A stretch of 29,795 bases of DNA from a virus. Shown here piece by piece: positions 19,919 through 27,922 of this stretch. Both the position numbers and the translations under genes were made by a program. Within the stretch, counting starts at the first letter, position 1; each line of letters opens with the position of its first letter. The stretch lies in the IMG/VR virus record IMGVR_UViG_3300008110_000706, positions 1 to 29,795 of that record; one strand, written 5' to 3'. The notes beneath the pieces are model-generated. The model saw nothing but the letters and a program-made list of their open reading frames with translations, was not told the origin of the DNA and searched no databases.

Positions 19919-21949
19919 ATGTCAGATGTTTTTTCGTTTCGTCTTCTAGAAGATTTTGTTAATAAGTATAAGGATGTTGAGCCTCCTTTTGGCTTTACCG
20001 ACGCAGGTAGCAACTCTCTTGGAGAGATTACATTTATCCGTACTTATTCCCGTGTAAAAGAGGACGGTACAAAGGAACGCTGGTATGAAGTCTGTAAGCG
20101 TGTAATTGAAGGAATGTACTCAGTACAAAAGAACCATGCTAAGGAGAATAGACTACCTTGGAATGACAATAAGGCACAAAAGTCTGCACAAGAAGCTTTT
20201 CAAAGAATGTTTGAACTAAAGTGGACACCTCCAGGACGTGGTATGTGGGCATTTGGTACACCTATGACCATGGAGAAGCGTAACTCTGCTTCCCTTCAAA
20301 ATTGTGCAATGGTATCTACTCGTGACATTGACCGTAATGATCCAGGGGCCCTATTTGCCTGGGTTATGGATGCTCTAATGCTTGGTATTGGGGTTGGCTT
20401 TGATACTCTTGGTCAGGATAAGCAGATGCCTATCTTTGCTCCTACAGAGCCAGTATCTATTTATGAAATTCCAGATACTCGTGAAGGATGGGTTGAGTCA
20501 GTTCGTCTTTTAATTAACTCTTTCTTAAGACAAAATCAGCCAATTCAAGAATTCAACTATGACCTTATCCGTCCGCTAGGAGCACCCATTAAGGGCTTTG
20601 GTGGCGTTGCAAGCGGTCCACAGCCATTGATTGACCTACATAACCAAATAAGAAAAGTTATCGGCTCTAGAGCTGGAGAGGTTCTAGATAGTCGTGCTAT
20701 TGTAGACATTGTTAATCTTATTGGTACATGTGTTGTTTCTGGCAATGTTCGTCGTTCTGCAACACTTGCATTAGGAACACCTCAAGATGGATCATTTATT
20801 AATTTGAAGAATCCAGAAGTATTTCCAGAAAGAAATTCATATGATCCAAAAAATCCAGGTTGGGCGTGGATGAGTAACAACTCAATCGCTGCTGAGGTTG
20901 GAACAAAGTATGAAGACTATGTAGATTTAATTGCAGATAACGGAGAGCCAGGTTTTATTTGGCTAGATGTTGCTCGTAATTATGGCCGTCTTGCAGATGC
21001 TCCTGATTATAAGGATACTCGCATTATGGGCTTCAATCCTTGTGCGGAGCAGCCATTGGAATCATACGAACTTTGTACACTTGTAGAAGTGCACCTAAAT
21101 CGTCATGAATCTAGGGAGGACTTCCTCAAGACATTGAAGTTTGCATACTTGTATGGAAAAACTGTAACTCTTATGCCAACACATTGGCCAGTAACAAATG
21201 GAATTATGCAACGCAATCGTCGTATTGGAACATCTCTAACAGGTATTGCTGCATTTGCTGATCAGCATGGCCTGCCAACAACTCGTGAGTGGATGGACGA
21301 AGGATATTCAACTATTCGCAAGTATGACCATCAGTATTCTGAATGGTTGTGTGTTCGTGAATCAGTTCGTGTAACAACAGTAAAGCCATCAGGATCAGTA
21401 TCACTTCTTTCTGGAGCCACACCTGGAGTTCACTGGGGACCTGGTGGAGAGTTTTACCTTCGTGCTATTCGTTTTGGTAATCAAGATCCAATGCTACATC
21501 TTTTCAAAGCTGCAGGGTATAAGATTGAAGACGATCTAGTGTCAGCAAATACTTCAGTAGTCTATTTCCCAGTTGCATCAGGACATAAACGTTCTGAAAA
21601 GCAGGTAAGCCTATTTGAAAAGATTGGTCTGGCAGCAACTGCTCAGAAATATTGGTCAGATAATGGTGTTTCTGTAACTCTTTCATTTGATAAGGAAACA
21701 GAAAAGCAATTTGTTGCTCCAGCACTTAATCTTTATGAAGGTGAACTAAAGGCTGTTTCATTCCTTCCAATGGGTAATAAGACATACCCTCAACAGCCAT
21801 ATACAGAAATCTCACGAGAAGAGTATAATGCTTATGTTGGCACAATTGGCAAGATCGACTGGTCAGCCATTTATGACGGTAAGGATAATCTAGATGCAGA
21901 ATCTGAAAAATACTGTTCGACAGACGCATGTGAGATTAAGCTATATTAA
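19919..21949 (+). CDS. Adenosylcobalamin-dependent (class II, monomeric) ribonucleoside-triphosphate reductase
   Basis: A 676-residue enzyme that converts NTPs to dNTPs for phage DNA synthesis, using B12 to make the thiyl radical. Landmarks of the Lactobacillus-type RTPR are present in order: SLQNCAMVS (C129), GTCVVSGNVRRSA (R-R-S after the Cys271 strand), NPCAEQPLESYELCTL with C375 (thiyl radical position), E377 and C386 eleven residues on, KPSGSVSLLSGATPGVHW, and a C-terminal CSTDAC (C666, C671), the redox pair that re-reduces the active site. C375 to C386 has the same spacing as C408 to C419 of the L. leichmannii enzyme. It is somewhat shorter than that ~740-residue protein. The gene is isolated by a terminator, own promoter and leader hairpin. 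Placement between fibre and head genes is unusual for a nucleotide-metabolism gene. Confidence 0.93.
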   Translation: MSDVFSFRLLEDFVNKYKDVEPPFGFTDAGSNSLGEITFIRTYSRVKEDGTKERWYEVCKRVIEGMYSVQKNHAKENRLPWNDNKAQKSAQEAFQRMFELKWTPPGRGMWAFGTPMTMEKRNSASLQNCAMVSTRDIDRNDPGALFAWVMDALMLGIGVGFDTLGQDKQMPIFAPTEPVSIYEIPDTREGWVESVRLLINSFLRQNQPIQEFNYDLIRPLGAPIKGFGGVASGPQPLIDLHNQIRKVIGSRAGEVLDSRAIVDIVNLIGTCVVSGNVRRSATLALGTPQDGSFINLKNPEVFPERNSYDPKNPGWAWMSNNSIAAEVGTKYEDYVDLIADNGEPGFIWLDVARNYGRLADAPDYKDTRIMGFNPCAEQPLESYELCTLVEVHLNRHESREDFLKTLKFAYLYGKTVTLMPTHWPVTNGIMQRNRRIGTSLTGIAAFADQHGLPTTREWMDEGYSTIRKYDHQYSEWLCVRESVRVTTVKPSGSVSLLSGATPGVHWGPGGEFYLRAIRFGNQDPMLHLFKAAGYKIEDDLVSANTSVVYFPVASGHKRSEKQVSLFEKIGLAATAQKYWSDNGVSVTLSFDKETEKQFVAPALNLYEGELKAVSFLPMGNKTYPQQPYTEISREEYNAYVGTIGKIDWSAIYDGKDNLDAESEKYCSTDACEIKLY

Positions 21950-21980
21950 TGGTTTAACAGTGTCCATTTTTAGAGCAATA

Positions 21981-21989
21981 TGGTATACT
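21981..21989 (+). promoter_or_regulatory. Extended -10 promoter (TGGTATACT), leaderless type
   Basis: TG-G-TATACT ends 8 nt before ATG 21997 and only 2 nt before ATG 21991. No Shine-Dalgarno is present. A start at 21997 would fit a leaderless mRNA; ATG 21991 would lie too close to the -10 to be transcribed. Confidence 0.6.
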
Positions 21990-21996
21990 TATGGTT

Positions 21997-22407
21997 ATGA
22001 ATAATGGTATAAATCCTTTTGTAAACCCAAAAACTGGCGAACCAATTGTCAAAAATGTTCGTCGTCAGGTAATTGAAAAGAAATACAATTGGGGGCTTTA
22101 TGTTTATAAAAAGTCCAATGGTAAGTGGTTTACAGACGGAGAAGGAAATGTTTTAAATATTCCCGCATCTCGTGGAGATATTTCTAAGATTGCAGAACTA
22201 AAACAAGCAGCTCAGTATTATGGTGACGATGGTCAAGGTGATGCAGTCTTTGTTCCAGGTCTTACAAGAATTACAGAAGAAGAGCACACAGAGCAAATGG
22301 ATAGATTTAAGCAAGGACTTATTCCTTCCATGAATGACCTTGGCGCTATTCACGCTGCACAGCAAACATTAAAAACCCACGGAAGGGATGCTTACGAAAG
22401 TGAGTGA
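21997..22407 (+). CDS. Unknown 136-aa protein preceding the portal gene
   Basis: Starts at ATG 21997 (see promoter; the ATG 6 nt earlier is likely upstream of the transcript). The N-terminus MNNGINPFVNPKTGEPIVKN is followed by KYNWGLYVYKKSNGKWFTDGE, a two-stranded W-rich motif, and a charged C-terminal half that looks helical (ISKIAELKQAAQYY, EEEHTEQMDRFKQGL). No cysteines and no membrane segment. It overlaps the portal start by 20 nt, so the two are probably co-translated. Location suggests a head or packaging-related protein, but I do not recognise the family. Confidence 0.72.
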   Translation: MNNGINPFVNPKTGEPIVKNVRRQVIEKKYNWGLYVYKKSNGKWFTDGEGNVLNIPASRGDISKIAELKQAAQYYGDDGQGDAVFVPGLTRITEEEHTEQMDRFKQGLIPSMNDLGAIHAAQQTLKTHGRDAYESE

Positions 22408-24001
22408 ATTTGAATTTATTCAAGCTAGTTTAAATACACAACCAGAAAGAGAAAACTCCTTTGCATCGCATGATCCATTTAGCAAATCTTGGGATGATTT
22501 AAAATCTTTATCTGGAATCGATAATAATTTTAAGAGAAGAGCAGCAAGAAATTTAAATAAGAATGTTGCAACAGAAGATCCAAGATATTTAGATGCTGCT
22601 AATGCAACTCCATATGGACAAGACTCTGGATCAAAAGCTATTAATCCTGGAACGGTATATAGAAATGGATATGGTTTATTTGATGTTATAACTCCCCCTT
22701 ATAACATGTATGAACTAGCAAACTTCTACGATACAAATTTTGCTAACCATGCTGCTATTGATGCAAAGGTAGAAAATGTTGTTGGTCTTGGATACCGCTT
22801 TGATATTACAGATAGAACAATGCTTAGCTTTGAGCTTGCAGATGATCAAGAAAAAGTTGGTCGTGCAAGAAACAGAATTGAAAGAGCAAAGATTGAATTG
22901 CGTGATTGGCTTGAATCATTAAACGATGATGACTCATTCACAACAATTATGGAAAAGGTCTACACAGACCTACAGGCGACTGGTAATGGGTTTATTGAGG
23001 TAGGACGTACAGTGTCTGGTGAAATAGGCTATATCGGTCATATACCAGCTACAACAGTGCGTGTGCGAAGACTGCGTGATGGATACCTTCAAATTATTGG
23101 ACAAAAGATTGTTTACTTCAGAAACTTTGGCGGTAAGAATCCAAATCCAGTAACAGCAGATCCACGCCCTAATGAGATTATTCATTTAAAGCAATACTCT
23201 CCACTAAACACATTCTATGGAATTCCAGATATTCTTGCAGCAATGCCTTCTCTAATTGGAGATCAGCTTGCCTCTCAATACAATATTGACTACTTTGAGA
23301 ATAAAGCAGTTCCAAGATATGTTATTACAGTAAAGGGTGCAAAGCTTTCCGCAGATGCAGAAGACAAGATGTTTAGATTCTTGCAGACAGGACTAAAGTC
23401 TCAGTCACACAGAACCCTATACATCCCACTTCCTGGCGATACTGATAATAATAAAGTTGAGTTTAAGATGGAGCCAATTGAAAACGGTATTCAAGATGGC
23501 TCATTTAAAGAGTATCGTAAGCAAAACCGTGATGATATTTTAATTGCTCATCAGGTTCCAATTTCTAAGTTAGGTGGAGCAGACTCTGCTGCCATTGCTG
23601 CTGCGCTAGCACAAGATCGTACATTTAAAGAGCAGGTATCTCGCCCAGCACAAAAATACTTAGAGAAGATTGTAAACAAGATTATTAAAGAAAAGACTGA
23701 TATTTTAGAGCTTAAGTTTAATGAGCTTACTCTCACAGATGAAATTGCTCAGTCTCAGATTATTGAAAGATATGTTAAGACTCAGGTAATTACTCCTAAT
23801 GAGGCCCGTGAAATGCTAGATATGCCACAAAGATCAGACGGAGATGAGCCATTTATAATGTCTCCAAGACAGGCAACTGATGCTAGGGCAAACTTGGCGG
23901 GTAACCGTGAAAGAGATGCTCAGAGAACAAATAACAACTCAGATTCTTCATCCACAGTTTCTGGCCGTAATCCACAGGGAGAGGGCCGTTCATCCACATA
24001 A
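22388..24001 (+). CDS. Portal protein
   Basis: A 537-residue protein (from ATG 22388; GTG 22400 is an alternative giving MSEFEFIQ, since neither has an ideal Shine-Dalgarno). The core resembles PBSX/HK97-type portals: ANFYDTNFANHAAIDAKVENVVG, a conserved early helix; YTDLQATGNGFIEVGR; HLKQYSPLNTFYGIPDILAA; QYNIDYFENKAVPRYVITVKG; and a late QVPISKLGGADS with TFKEQVSRPAQKYLEKIVNKI. The C-terminal ~50 residues are Asn/Ser/Arg-rich and disordered. The dodecamer forms the capsid vertex through which DNA is packaged. It is followed by protease and capsid genes in the standard order. The terminase that would dock to it is not in this window. Confidence 0.9.
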   Translation: MLTKVSEFEFIQASLNTQPERENSFASHDPFSKSWDDLKSLSGIDNNFKRRAARNLNKNVATEDPRYLDAANATPYGQDSGSKAINPGTVYRNGYGLFDVITPPYNMYELANFYDTNFANHAAIDAKVENVVGLGYRFDITDRTMLSFELADDQEKVGRARNRIERAKIELRDWLESLNDDDSFTTIMEKVYTDLQATGNGFIEVGRTVSGEIGYIGHIPATTVRVRRLRDGYLQIIGQKIVYFRNFGGKNPNPVTADPRPNEIIHLKQYSPLNTFYGIPDILAAMPSLIGDQLASQYNIDYFENKAVPRYVITVKGAKLSADAEDKMFRFLQTGLKSQSHRTLYIPLPGDTDNNKVEFKMEPIENGIQDGSFKEYRKQNRDDILIAHQVPISKLGGADSAAIAAALAQDRTFKEQVSRPAQKYLEKIVNKIIKEKTDILELKFNELTLTDEIAQSQIIERYVKTQVITPNEAREMLDMPQRSDGDEPFIMSPRQATDARANLAGNRERDAQRTNNNSDSSSTVSGRNPQGEGRSST

Positions 24002-24024
24002 TATCCACAAGTATTATAAAGGAA

Positions 24025-24033
24025 TGATATAAT
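24025..24033 (+). promoter_or_regulatory. Extended -10 promoter (TGATATAAT)
   Basis: Identical to the sites at 1986, 3114, 12044 and 26558. It ends 10 nt before ATG 24043 without a Shine-Dalgarno, so the transcript would have a leader of 0-3 nt. Confidence 0.65.
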
Positions 24034-24042
24034 TAATCTGCC

Positions 24043-25332
24043 ATGATTATAAATAAAGCACATTGGACTACAGATGGTGACAACCTTCGCTTCTCTATGC
24101 CTATTGGAAAGGTTGATCAGGAGCGCAGAATCGTTTCTGGTTTTGCTACCCTAGACAACGTTGATAAGCAAAATGATATTGTTACAACAGAAGCAAGCAT
24201 AGAAGCCTTCAAAAAGTTCCGTGGTAATTTAAGAGAAATGCATCAGCCAACAGCAGTTGGTAAAGTAGTTTCATTTAAAGAAGATAGATACTTCGATCCA
24301 AACACAAAGAAATTTTATTCTGGAGTATATGTATCTGCATATATCTCAAAGGGTGCACAAGACACTTGGGAAAAGGTTTTGGACGGAACGCTAACAGGTT
24401 TTTCTATTGGCGGTAACGTAAAGAAGTTTGATGATGAATATGATGAATCACTTGATAAAGCAATTCGTGTAATTAAAGAATATGATCTATTTGAGTTATC
24501 CCTAGTAGATAATCCTGCAAATCAATTTGCAAATGTTATCTCAATTGAAAAGGGAGAGCTTGGTGGATTGCTTGCAAAAGCAGTAGTAGATAATGTTTAT
24601 TGGTGCAATACAGATGATATCGTAAGACTTTCAAAAGATTCTGATGAAAGCTGTCCATCATGTAGTTCCCAAATGAAGAATATTGGATTTGTTGAAGAAG
24701 GCGATGACAATATTGAAACAGTTAAGTTCTTAGTTGATAGTGCAAAAGGCATTAGGACAATTAAGATTACAAAGGAGGAAAATCCTATGACAGAAGAAAC
24801 AACAGTTGTTGTTGATGCACCAGTTGCAGATGCAGCAGAAGTAGTTGAAAATGTTGAGGTTGCTCCAGAGGCTCCAGCAGAAGCTGCGGTAGATGCTCCA
24901 GCAGAGGAAGCAACTGCAGAAGAGCCAGCAGCGGAAGTAGCTCCAGAAGCTACTGAAGATGTTGCAGAAAAGTCAGTAGATGCAGCAGTTGATGCAACAG
25001 AAGGAATTGCAAAAGCAGTTTCAGATATCAACGATGCAGTTACTAATGCCTTGAGCAATCTAGCAGAAACAGTTAAGTCACTTCAGGCTAACGTTGATGC
25101 AATCACAAAGTCCCTTGAAACAGTTACAGGTGAAGTAAAGTCTGTAGCAAATGAGGTAAGCCAAGTAAAGGGTTCTTTTAATGAGTTTGGAAAGAGAGTG
25201 GATGCAGTAGAGCAAGACACAGCTTTCCGCAAGTCTGGCGATCTAGGCGAGATCGTGCAGGAGCCTGTTCAGCAGGTTCAAAAATCCCTATGGGGCGGAC
25301 GTTTCCTCAAAACAGCCGACCTATTCAACTAA
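24043..25332 (+). CDS. Capsid maturation protease fused to scaffold (XkdF-like)
   Basis: A 429-residue protein. Residues 1-175 resemble phage prohead serine proteases of the XkdF type: VDQERRIVSGFATLDNVDKQND, REMHQ with likely catalytic H67, and LTGFSIGG with likely nucleophile S121, then LFELSLVDNPAN. Residues ~185-216 look like a reduced zinc ribbon (YWC188; C204-P-S-C207; NIGF), with only three cysteines. From residue 249 the sequence is acidic and Ala/Val/Glu/Pro-rich, then a probable coiled coil (LSNLAETVKSLQANVDAITKS, VKSVANEVSQVKG), typical of scaffold. The final FLKTADLF may be the capsid-binding end. Translation of the full form probably starts on a leaderless mRNA. It would assemble in the procapsid and cleave scaffold and capsid precursor. 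Confidence 0.87.
   Translation: MIINKAHWTTDGDNLRFSMPIGKVDQERRIVSGFATLDNVDKQNDIVTTEASIEAFKKFRGNLREMHQPTAVGKVVSFKEDRYFDPNTKKFYSGVYVSAYISKGAQDTWEKVLDGTLTGFSIGGNVKKFDDEYDESLDKAIRVIKEYDLFELSLVDNPANQFANVISIEKGELGGLLAKAVVDNVYWCNTDDIVRLSKDSDESCPSCSSQMKNIGFVEEGDDNIETVKFLVDSAKGIRTIKITKEENPMTEETTVVVDAPVADAAEVVENVEVAPEAPAEAAVDAPAEEATAEEPAAEVAPEATEDVAEKSVDAAVDATEGIAKAVSDINDAVTNALSNLAETVKSLQANVDAITKSLETVTGEVKSVANEVSQVKGSFNEFGKRVDAVEQDTAFRKSGDLGEIVQEPVQQVQKSLWGGRFLKTADLFN
24772..24778 (+). promoter_or_regulatory. Internal Shine-Dalgarno (AAGGAGG) for the nested scaffold start
   Basis: AAGGAGG inside the protease gene, 8 nt before the in-frame ATG 24787. It is one of the strongest ribosome sites in the window, whereas the parent gene itself has none. 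Confidence 0.75.
24787..25332 (+). CDS. Nested in-frame scaffold protein (internal start)
   Basis: Starting at ATG 24787, in frame with the protease, this 181-residue product would consist only of the acidic Ala/Glu/Val-rich segment (TEETTVVVDAPVADAAEVV...) and the coiled coil. It is the scaffold half of the fusion. The arrangement matches the lambda C/Nu3 logic, where a separate scaffold is made in excess from a start inside the protease gene. Supporting signs are the AAGGAGG at 24772-24778 and the abrupt change in composition at this point. Shares the stop at 25332 with the full-length protein. Not proven to be produced. Confidence 0.7.
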   Translation: MTEETTVVVDAPVADAAEVVENVEVAPEAPAEAAVDAPAEEATAEEPAAEVAPEATEDVAEKSVDAAVDATEGIAKAVSDINDAVTNALSNLAETVKSLQANVDAITKSLETVTGEVKSVANEVSQVKGSFNEFGKRVDAVEQDTAFRKSGDLGEIVQEPVQQVQKSLWGGRFLKTADLFN

Positions 25333-25358
25333 CATAAAATCACTAGGAGGTGAACAAT

Positions 25359-26495
25359 ATGTCGGAACAAGAAATCGTAAAGAATTATCCAGGAACAACT
25401 GAGGCTCACAATCACGACGGACAGGGTGCATTTGCATCTGGCGCTGTTGGATCTGCGACTACAACAGGTCCTGATGGTAATCTTTCTCCAGCGGCTTCAC
25501 TCGGTAACATTGCTACAGCAAACTTTGGTGTAACAACTGGTGCAAATGCAGTGAACCCAACTGGTACACCTGGTGGAATTCTAGCACCAGAGCAAGCTCG
25601 CCGCTTCATCGACTACGTGTGGGATGCAACAGTTCTCGCCAAAGATGGTCGTAGAGTTACAATGCGAGCAAACACCATGGAAATCGAAAAGGTTAACGTT
25701 GGTGAGCGTGTAATCCGTGCAGCAGCACAAGCTGATGCAACTTACACAAATGCAGGCGCAACATTTACAAAGGTAGAACTTACAACCAAGAAGATTCGTC
25801 TTGATTGGGAAGTTTCAACTGAGTCTCTAGAAGACAATATTGAAGGAGGTGCTCTTGAAGACCATCTAGTTCGTTTGATGACAAATGCATTCGCAAATGA
25901 CATTGAAGATCTAGCCATTAATGGTGATGGTTCAACAGGTAGCTTCCTTTCAATCATGGAAGGTTTCGTACACAAGGTCACAGACGGTTCAGATGCTCAC
26001 GAAGCAATCGTAACCGTAGCTGATGATGCGTGGACACCAGCCGTAATGCAGGATATCATCCTTGCAATGCCACGTAAGTACCGTGCAATTAAGAGCAATC
26101 TTAAGTTCTACGCAGGTACAGACGCATTCCAGGGTATCGTTACAAACAACGGTACACTTGCTGACGCAGTAGCAGAAGCAATTGCTGGAATGACTCCTGG
26201 CAGCACACAGGCTAACCGTCAGAACTATCTAGACGGTGTTGGTCAGACACTTGGTGGAGCACGTACAACACGTGTTCTCGGTGTCGATGTTATGGAAGTA
26301 CCTTACTACCCAGCAGATTATGTCGACTTGACATTCCCTGCAAACCGTGTATGGGGCTTCCAGCGTGATATCACAGTAAATCGTGAATACAAGCCAAAGA
26401 AGGATACAATTGAGTACACAGTATTCGTCCGCTTTGGTCTACAATGGGAAGAGCTTGATGCAGTTGCTTACGCAGATGCAGCAGCAGAGTCCTAA
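25359..26495 (+). CDS. Major capsid protein (HK97 fold)
   Basis: A 378-residue protein starting at ATG 25359, 8 nt after AGGAGG (25345-25350); GTG 25350 overlaps that site and is rejected. Features fit HK97-type capsids: a Gly/Ala/Asn-rich N-terminal ~75 residues, then GTPGGILAPEQARRFIDYVWD, RVTMRANTMEIEKVNVGERV (E-loop region), KKIRLDWEVSTESLEDN, HLVRLMTNAFANDIEDLAINGD, MPRKYRAIKSNLKFYAG and a terminal domain VLGVDVMEVPYYP. The N-terminal region may be the part removed by the protease encoded upstream. GC content and use of C-ending codons appear higher than in neighbouring genes, as expected for a highly expressed capsid gene. A terminator hairpin follows. Confidence 0.92.
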   Translation: MSEQEIVKNYPGTTEAHNHDGQGAFASGAVGSATTTGPDGNLSPAASLGNIATANFGVTTGANAVNPTGTPGGILAPEQARRFIDYVWDATVLAKDGRRVTMRANTMEIEKVNVGERVIRAAAQADATYTNAGATFTKVELTTKKIRLDWEVSTESLEDNIEGGALEDHLVRLMTNAFANDIEDLAINGDGSTGSFLSIMEGFVHKVTDGSDAHEAIVTVADDAWTPAVMQDIILAMPRKYRAIKSNLKFYAGTDAFQGIVTNNGTLADAVAEAIAGMTPGSTQANRQNYLDGVGQTLGGARTTRVLGVDVMEVPYYPADYVDLTFPANRVWGFQRDITVNREYKPKKDTIEYTVFVRFGLQWEELDAVAYADAAAES

Positions 26496-26517
26496 AAATT
26501 AAATAAGCAGGACCGAA

Positions 26518-26550
26518 AAGGAGGGTAGCGTAAAAACTACCCTCCTTATT
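26518..26550 (+). terminator. Hairpin terminator after the major capsid gene
   Basis: A perfect 11-bp stem, AAGGAGGGTAG (26518-26528) with CTACCCTCCTT (26537-26547), loop of 8 nt, then ATTCAC. The stem is strong but the U-tract is short, so it may act as a partial terminator or as a 3' stabiliser for the capsid mRNA. Confidence 0.75.
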
Positions 26551-26557
26551 CACATTC

Positions 26558-26566
26558 TGATATAAT
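26558..26566 (+). promoter_or_regulatory. Extended -10 promoter (TGATATAAT) restarting after the capsid terminator
   Basis: TGATATAAT just 10 nt after the hairpin. Expected leader is ~10 nt, containing GGAGG (26573-26577), 5 nt before ATG 26583. It provides independent expression of the neck genes. Confidence 0.65.
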
Positions 26567-26582
26567 AGCAGTGGAGGAAACA

Positions 26583-26939
26583 ATGTCAGTAGAATTAGTA
26601 GAAGATTTAAAAAAGAAGACAGTGCCACAATTAAAGGCATACGCAAAGAAAAATAATATAGATTTATTTGGAGTAAATACAAAAGTAGAAATATTAGAAG
26701 TAATATTTTCATTTATTCCAAGACCAGAACAGATTGAAGCAATGAAGAAAAAGGATCAGCCAGTAGAGAAGGTTGCTCTTTATTCAGCAAAAAATCTTCA
26801 TTGGAATGGTGTGGGGGATCTCGAAAGAGGCTATAACATAGTGTCTAAGGAGGATTCCGAAAAATGGTTAGTTCGTCAAGATGTTAGAATAGCATCTCCT
26901 GACGAAGTATCAAAATTTTACGGTAAAAAGAAGAAATGA
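26583..26939 (+). CDS. SAP-domain-like head protein
   Basis: A 118-residue protein. ATG 26583 is chosen over GTG 26571, which overlaps the Shine-Dalgarno. Residues ~5-45 (DLKKKTVPQLKAYAKKNNID, then FGVNTKVEILEVI) are a SAP/Rho-N-like helix-extended-helix, a fold that binds nucleic acid. Residues ~70-115 (HWNGVGDLERGYNIVSKEDSE, KWLVRQDVRIASPDEVSKFYG) form a second small domain common in actinophage proteins encoded just after the capsid gene. Its likely place is the head interior or head-neck junction. Ends with a Lys-rich tail (GKKKK). The stop overlaps the next ATG (ATGA). Confidence 0.78.
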   Translation: MSVELVEDLKKKTVPQLKAYAKKNNIDLFGVNTKVEILEVIFSFIPRPEQIEAMKKKDQPVEKVALYSAKNLHWNGVGDLERGYNIVSKEDSEKWLVRQDVRIASPDEVSKFYGKKKK

Positions 26940-27922
26940 ACATACTAAGACTTCCACCCTATCCGTTATCAGTAACATACTCTGTGCCAGCAGCGTCTAC
27001 AGACTATGTTATTCTTATTAAAGACTCAGATAGAGATATTACTCGTGTTGAAGAAGTAGTTGAATCTTCAAACGCTTCTAAGGTAGTTTTTGAGCTACCT
27101 GCGTATTTTTCCAAGTATGATGAGTCATACCAGATAGAAATTTATGAAGCAGTCTACACTTCTGGAGTAACAGATCCAGAGTTAGGCGATATTGTTGTTG
27201 AAGATAATCTTAATATTGAACGACCATATGTTGATCCAAAAACGCTTGGAACAACTGCAACAGAAATAGCAGAATATGAAGGCTATGAGTCTCTTGCACG
27301 AGCAATAATTGATTCTGTGGTCGGTGGATTTTATTATGAAACATCATACATTGAAACTGTTGGACAAGGAACAGACTACATTCCTTTATGGGAAAAGCCA
27401 TACAAGATTTTAAAGGCATACGAAAATGCAGAGCTTGTATACGATGTAGACAATGCAGATGGTCCAGCTCTAGGTGACTGGAATTATATTATTACAAAAG
27501 ATAAAACTGCAATAACAAAAGATCCTGTTGCAGCAGTAGATGCAATGAATAGGTCAGAGAGAAAGCCAGCACAAATGTCTTTGGCTGCCTCAGATTCTGT
27601 TTTTATGTTTGACACTGAGGACAGTGGAAATACGCTTACTGTTCAGCCAGGAGTAGTATTCCCTCAAGGCGTAGATTATATTTTCTTGCTAGAAACAGGG
27701 TACAAGGTAGTTCCAATTGATATTCAAGATGCAACCATGATGCTAATTAATGACATTAAGTGTGGAAAGCTTGACTATTACAAGAGATATGTAACAAGTT
27801 ATTCAACAGACCAATATCGTATTCAGTTTGAAAAGGGTATGTTTGAAGGAACTGGAAATCTTTTAGTAGATAAGATTCTAGATAGGTATACAACAAATAT
27901 TGGTAAGCCAGGAGTTCTATAA
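26936..27922 (+). CDS. Head-tail connector/adaptor protein (putative)
   Basis: A 328-residue protein in the position where phages encode the adaptor below the portal. The N-terminal ~95 residues are beta-rich (DYVILIKDSDRDITRVEEVVE). The middle contains LARAIIDSVVGGFYYETSYIE, resembling the helical region of gp6/gp15-type adaptors, and later IPLWEKPYKILKAYENAELVYD. The C-terminal 80 residues (VVPIDIQDATMMLINDIKCGK, LDYYKRYVTSYSTDQYRIQF) look like the alpha-helical adaptor tail. Assignment rests on order and general shape; no signature motif proves it. Overlaps both neighbours (ATGA upstream, TAATG downstream), so it is part of a tightly coupled four-gene run. Confidence 0.65.
   Translation: MNILRLPPYPLSVTYSVPAASTDYVILIKDSDRDITRVEEVVESSNASKVVFELPAYFSKYDESYQIEIYEAVYTSGVTDPELGDIVVEDNLNIERPYVDPKTLGTTATEIAEYEGYESLARAIIDSVVGGFYYETSYIETVGQGTDYIPLWEKPYKILKAYENAELVYDVDNADGPALGDWNYIITKDKTAITKDPVAAVDAMNRSERKPAQMSLAASDSVFMFDTEDSGNTLTVQPGVVFPQGVDYIFLLETGYKVVPIDIQDATMMLINDIKCGKLDYYKRYVTSYSTDQYRIQFEKGMFEGTGNLLVDKILDRYTTNIGKPGVL

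Noticed and set aside
24597-25058. 153-aa minus-strand Ser/Ala-rich ORF
   Set aside because: Antisense reading of the Ala/Glu-rich scaffold segment; low complexity and no ribosome site.
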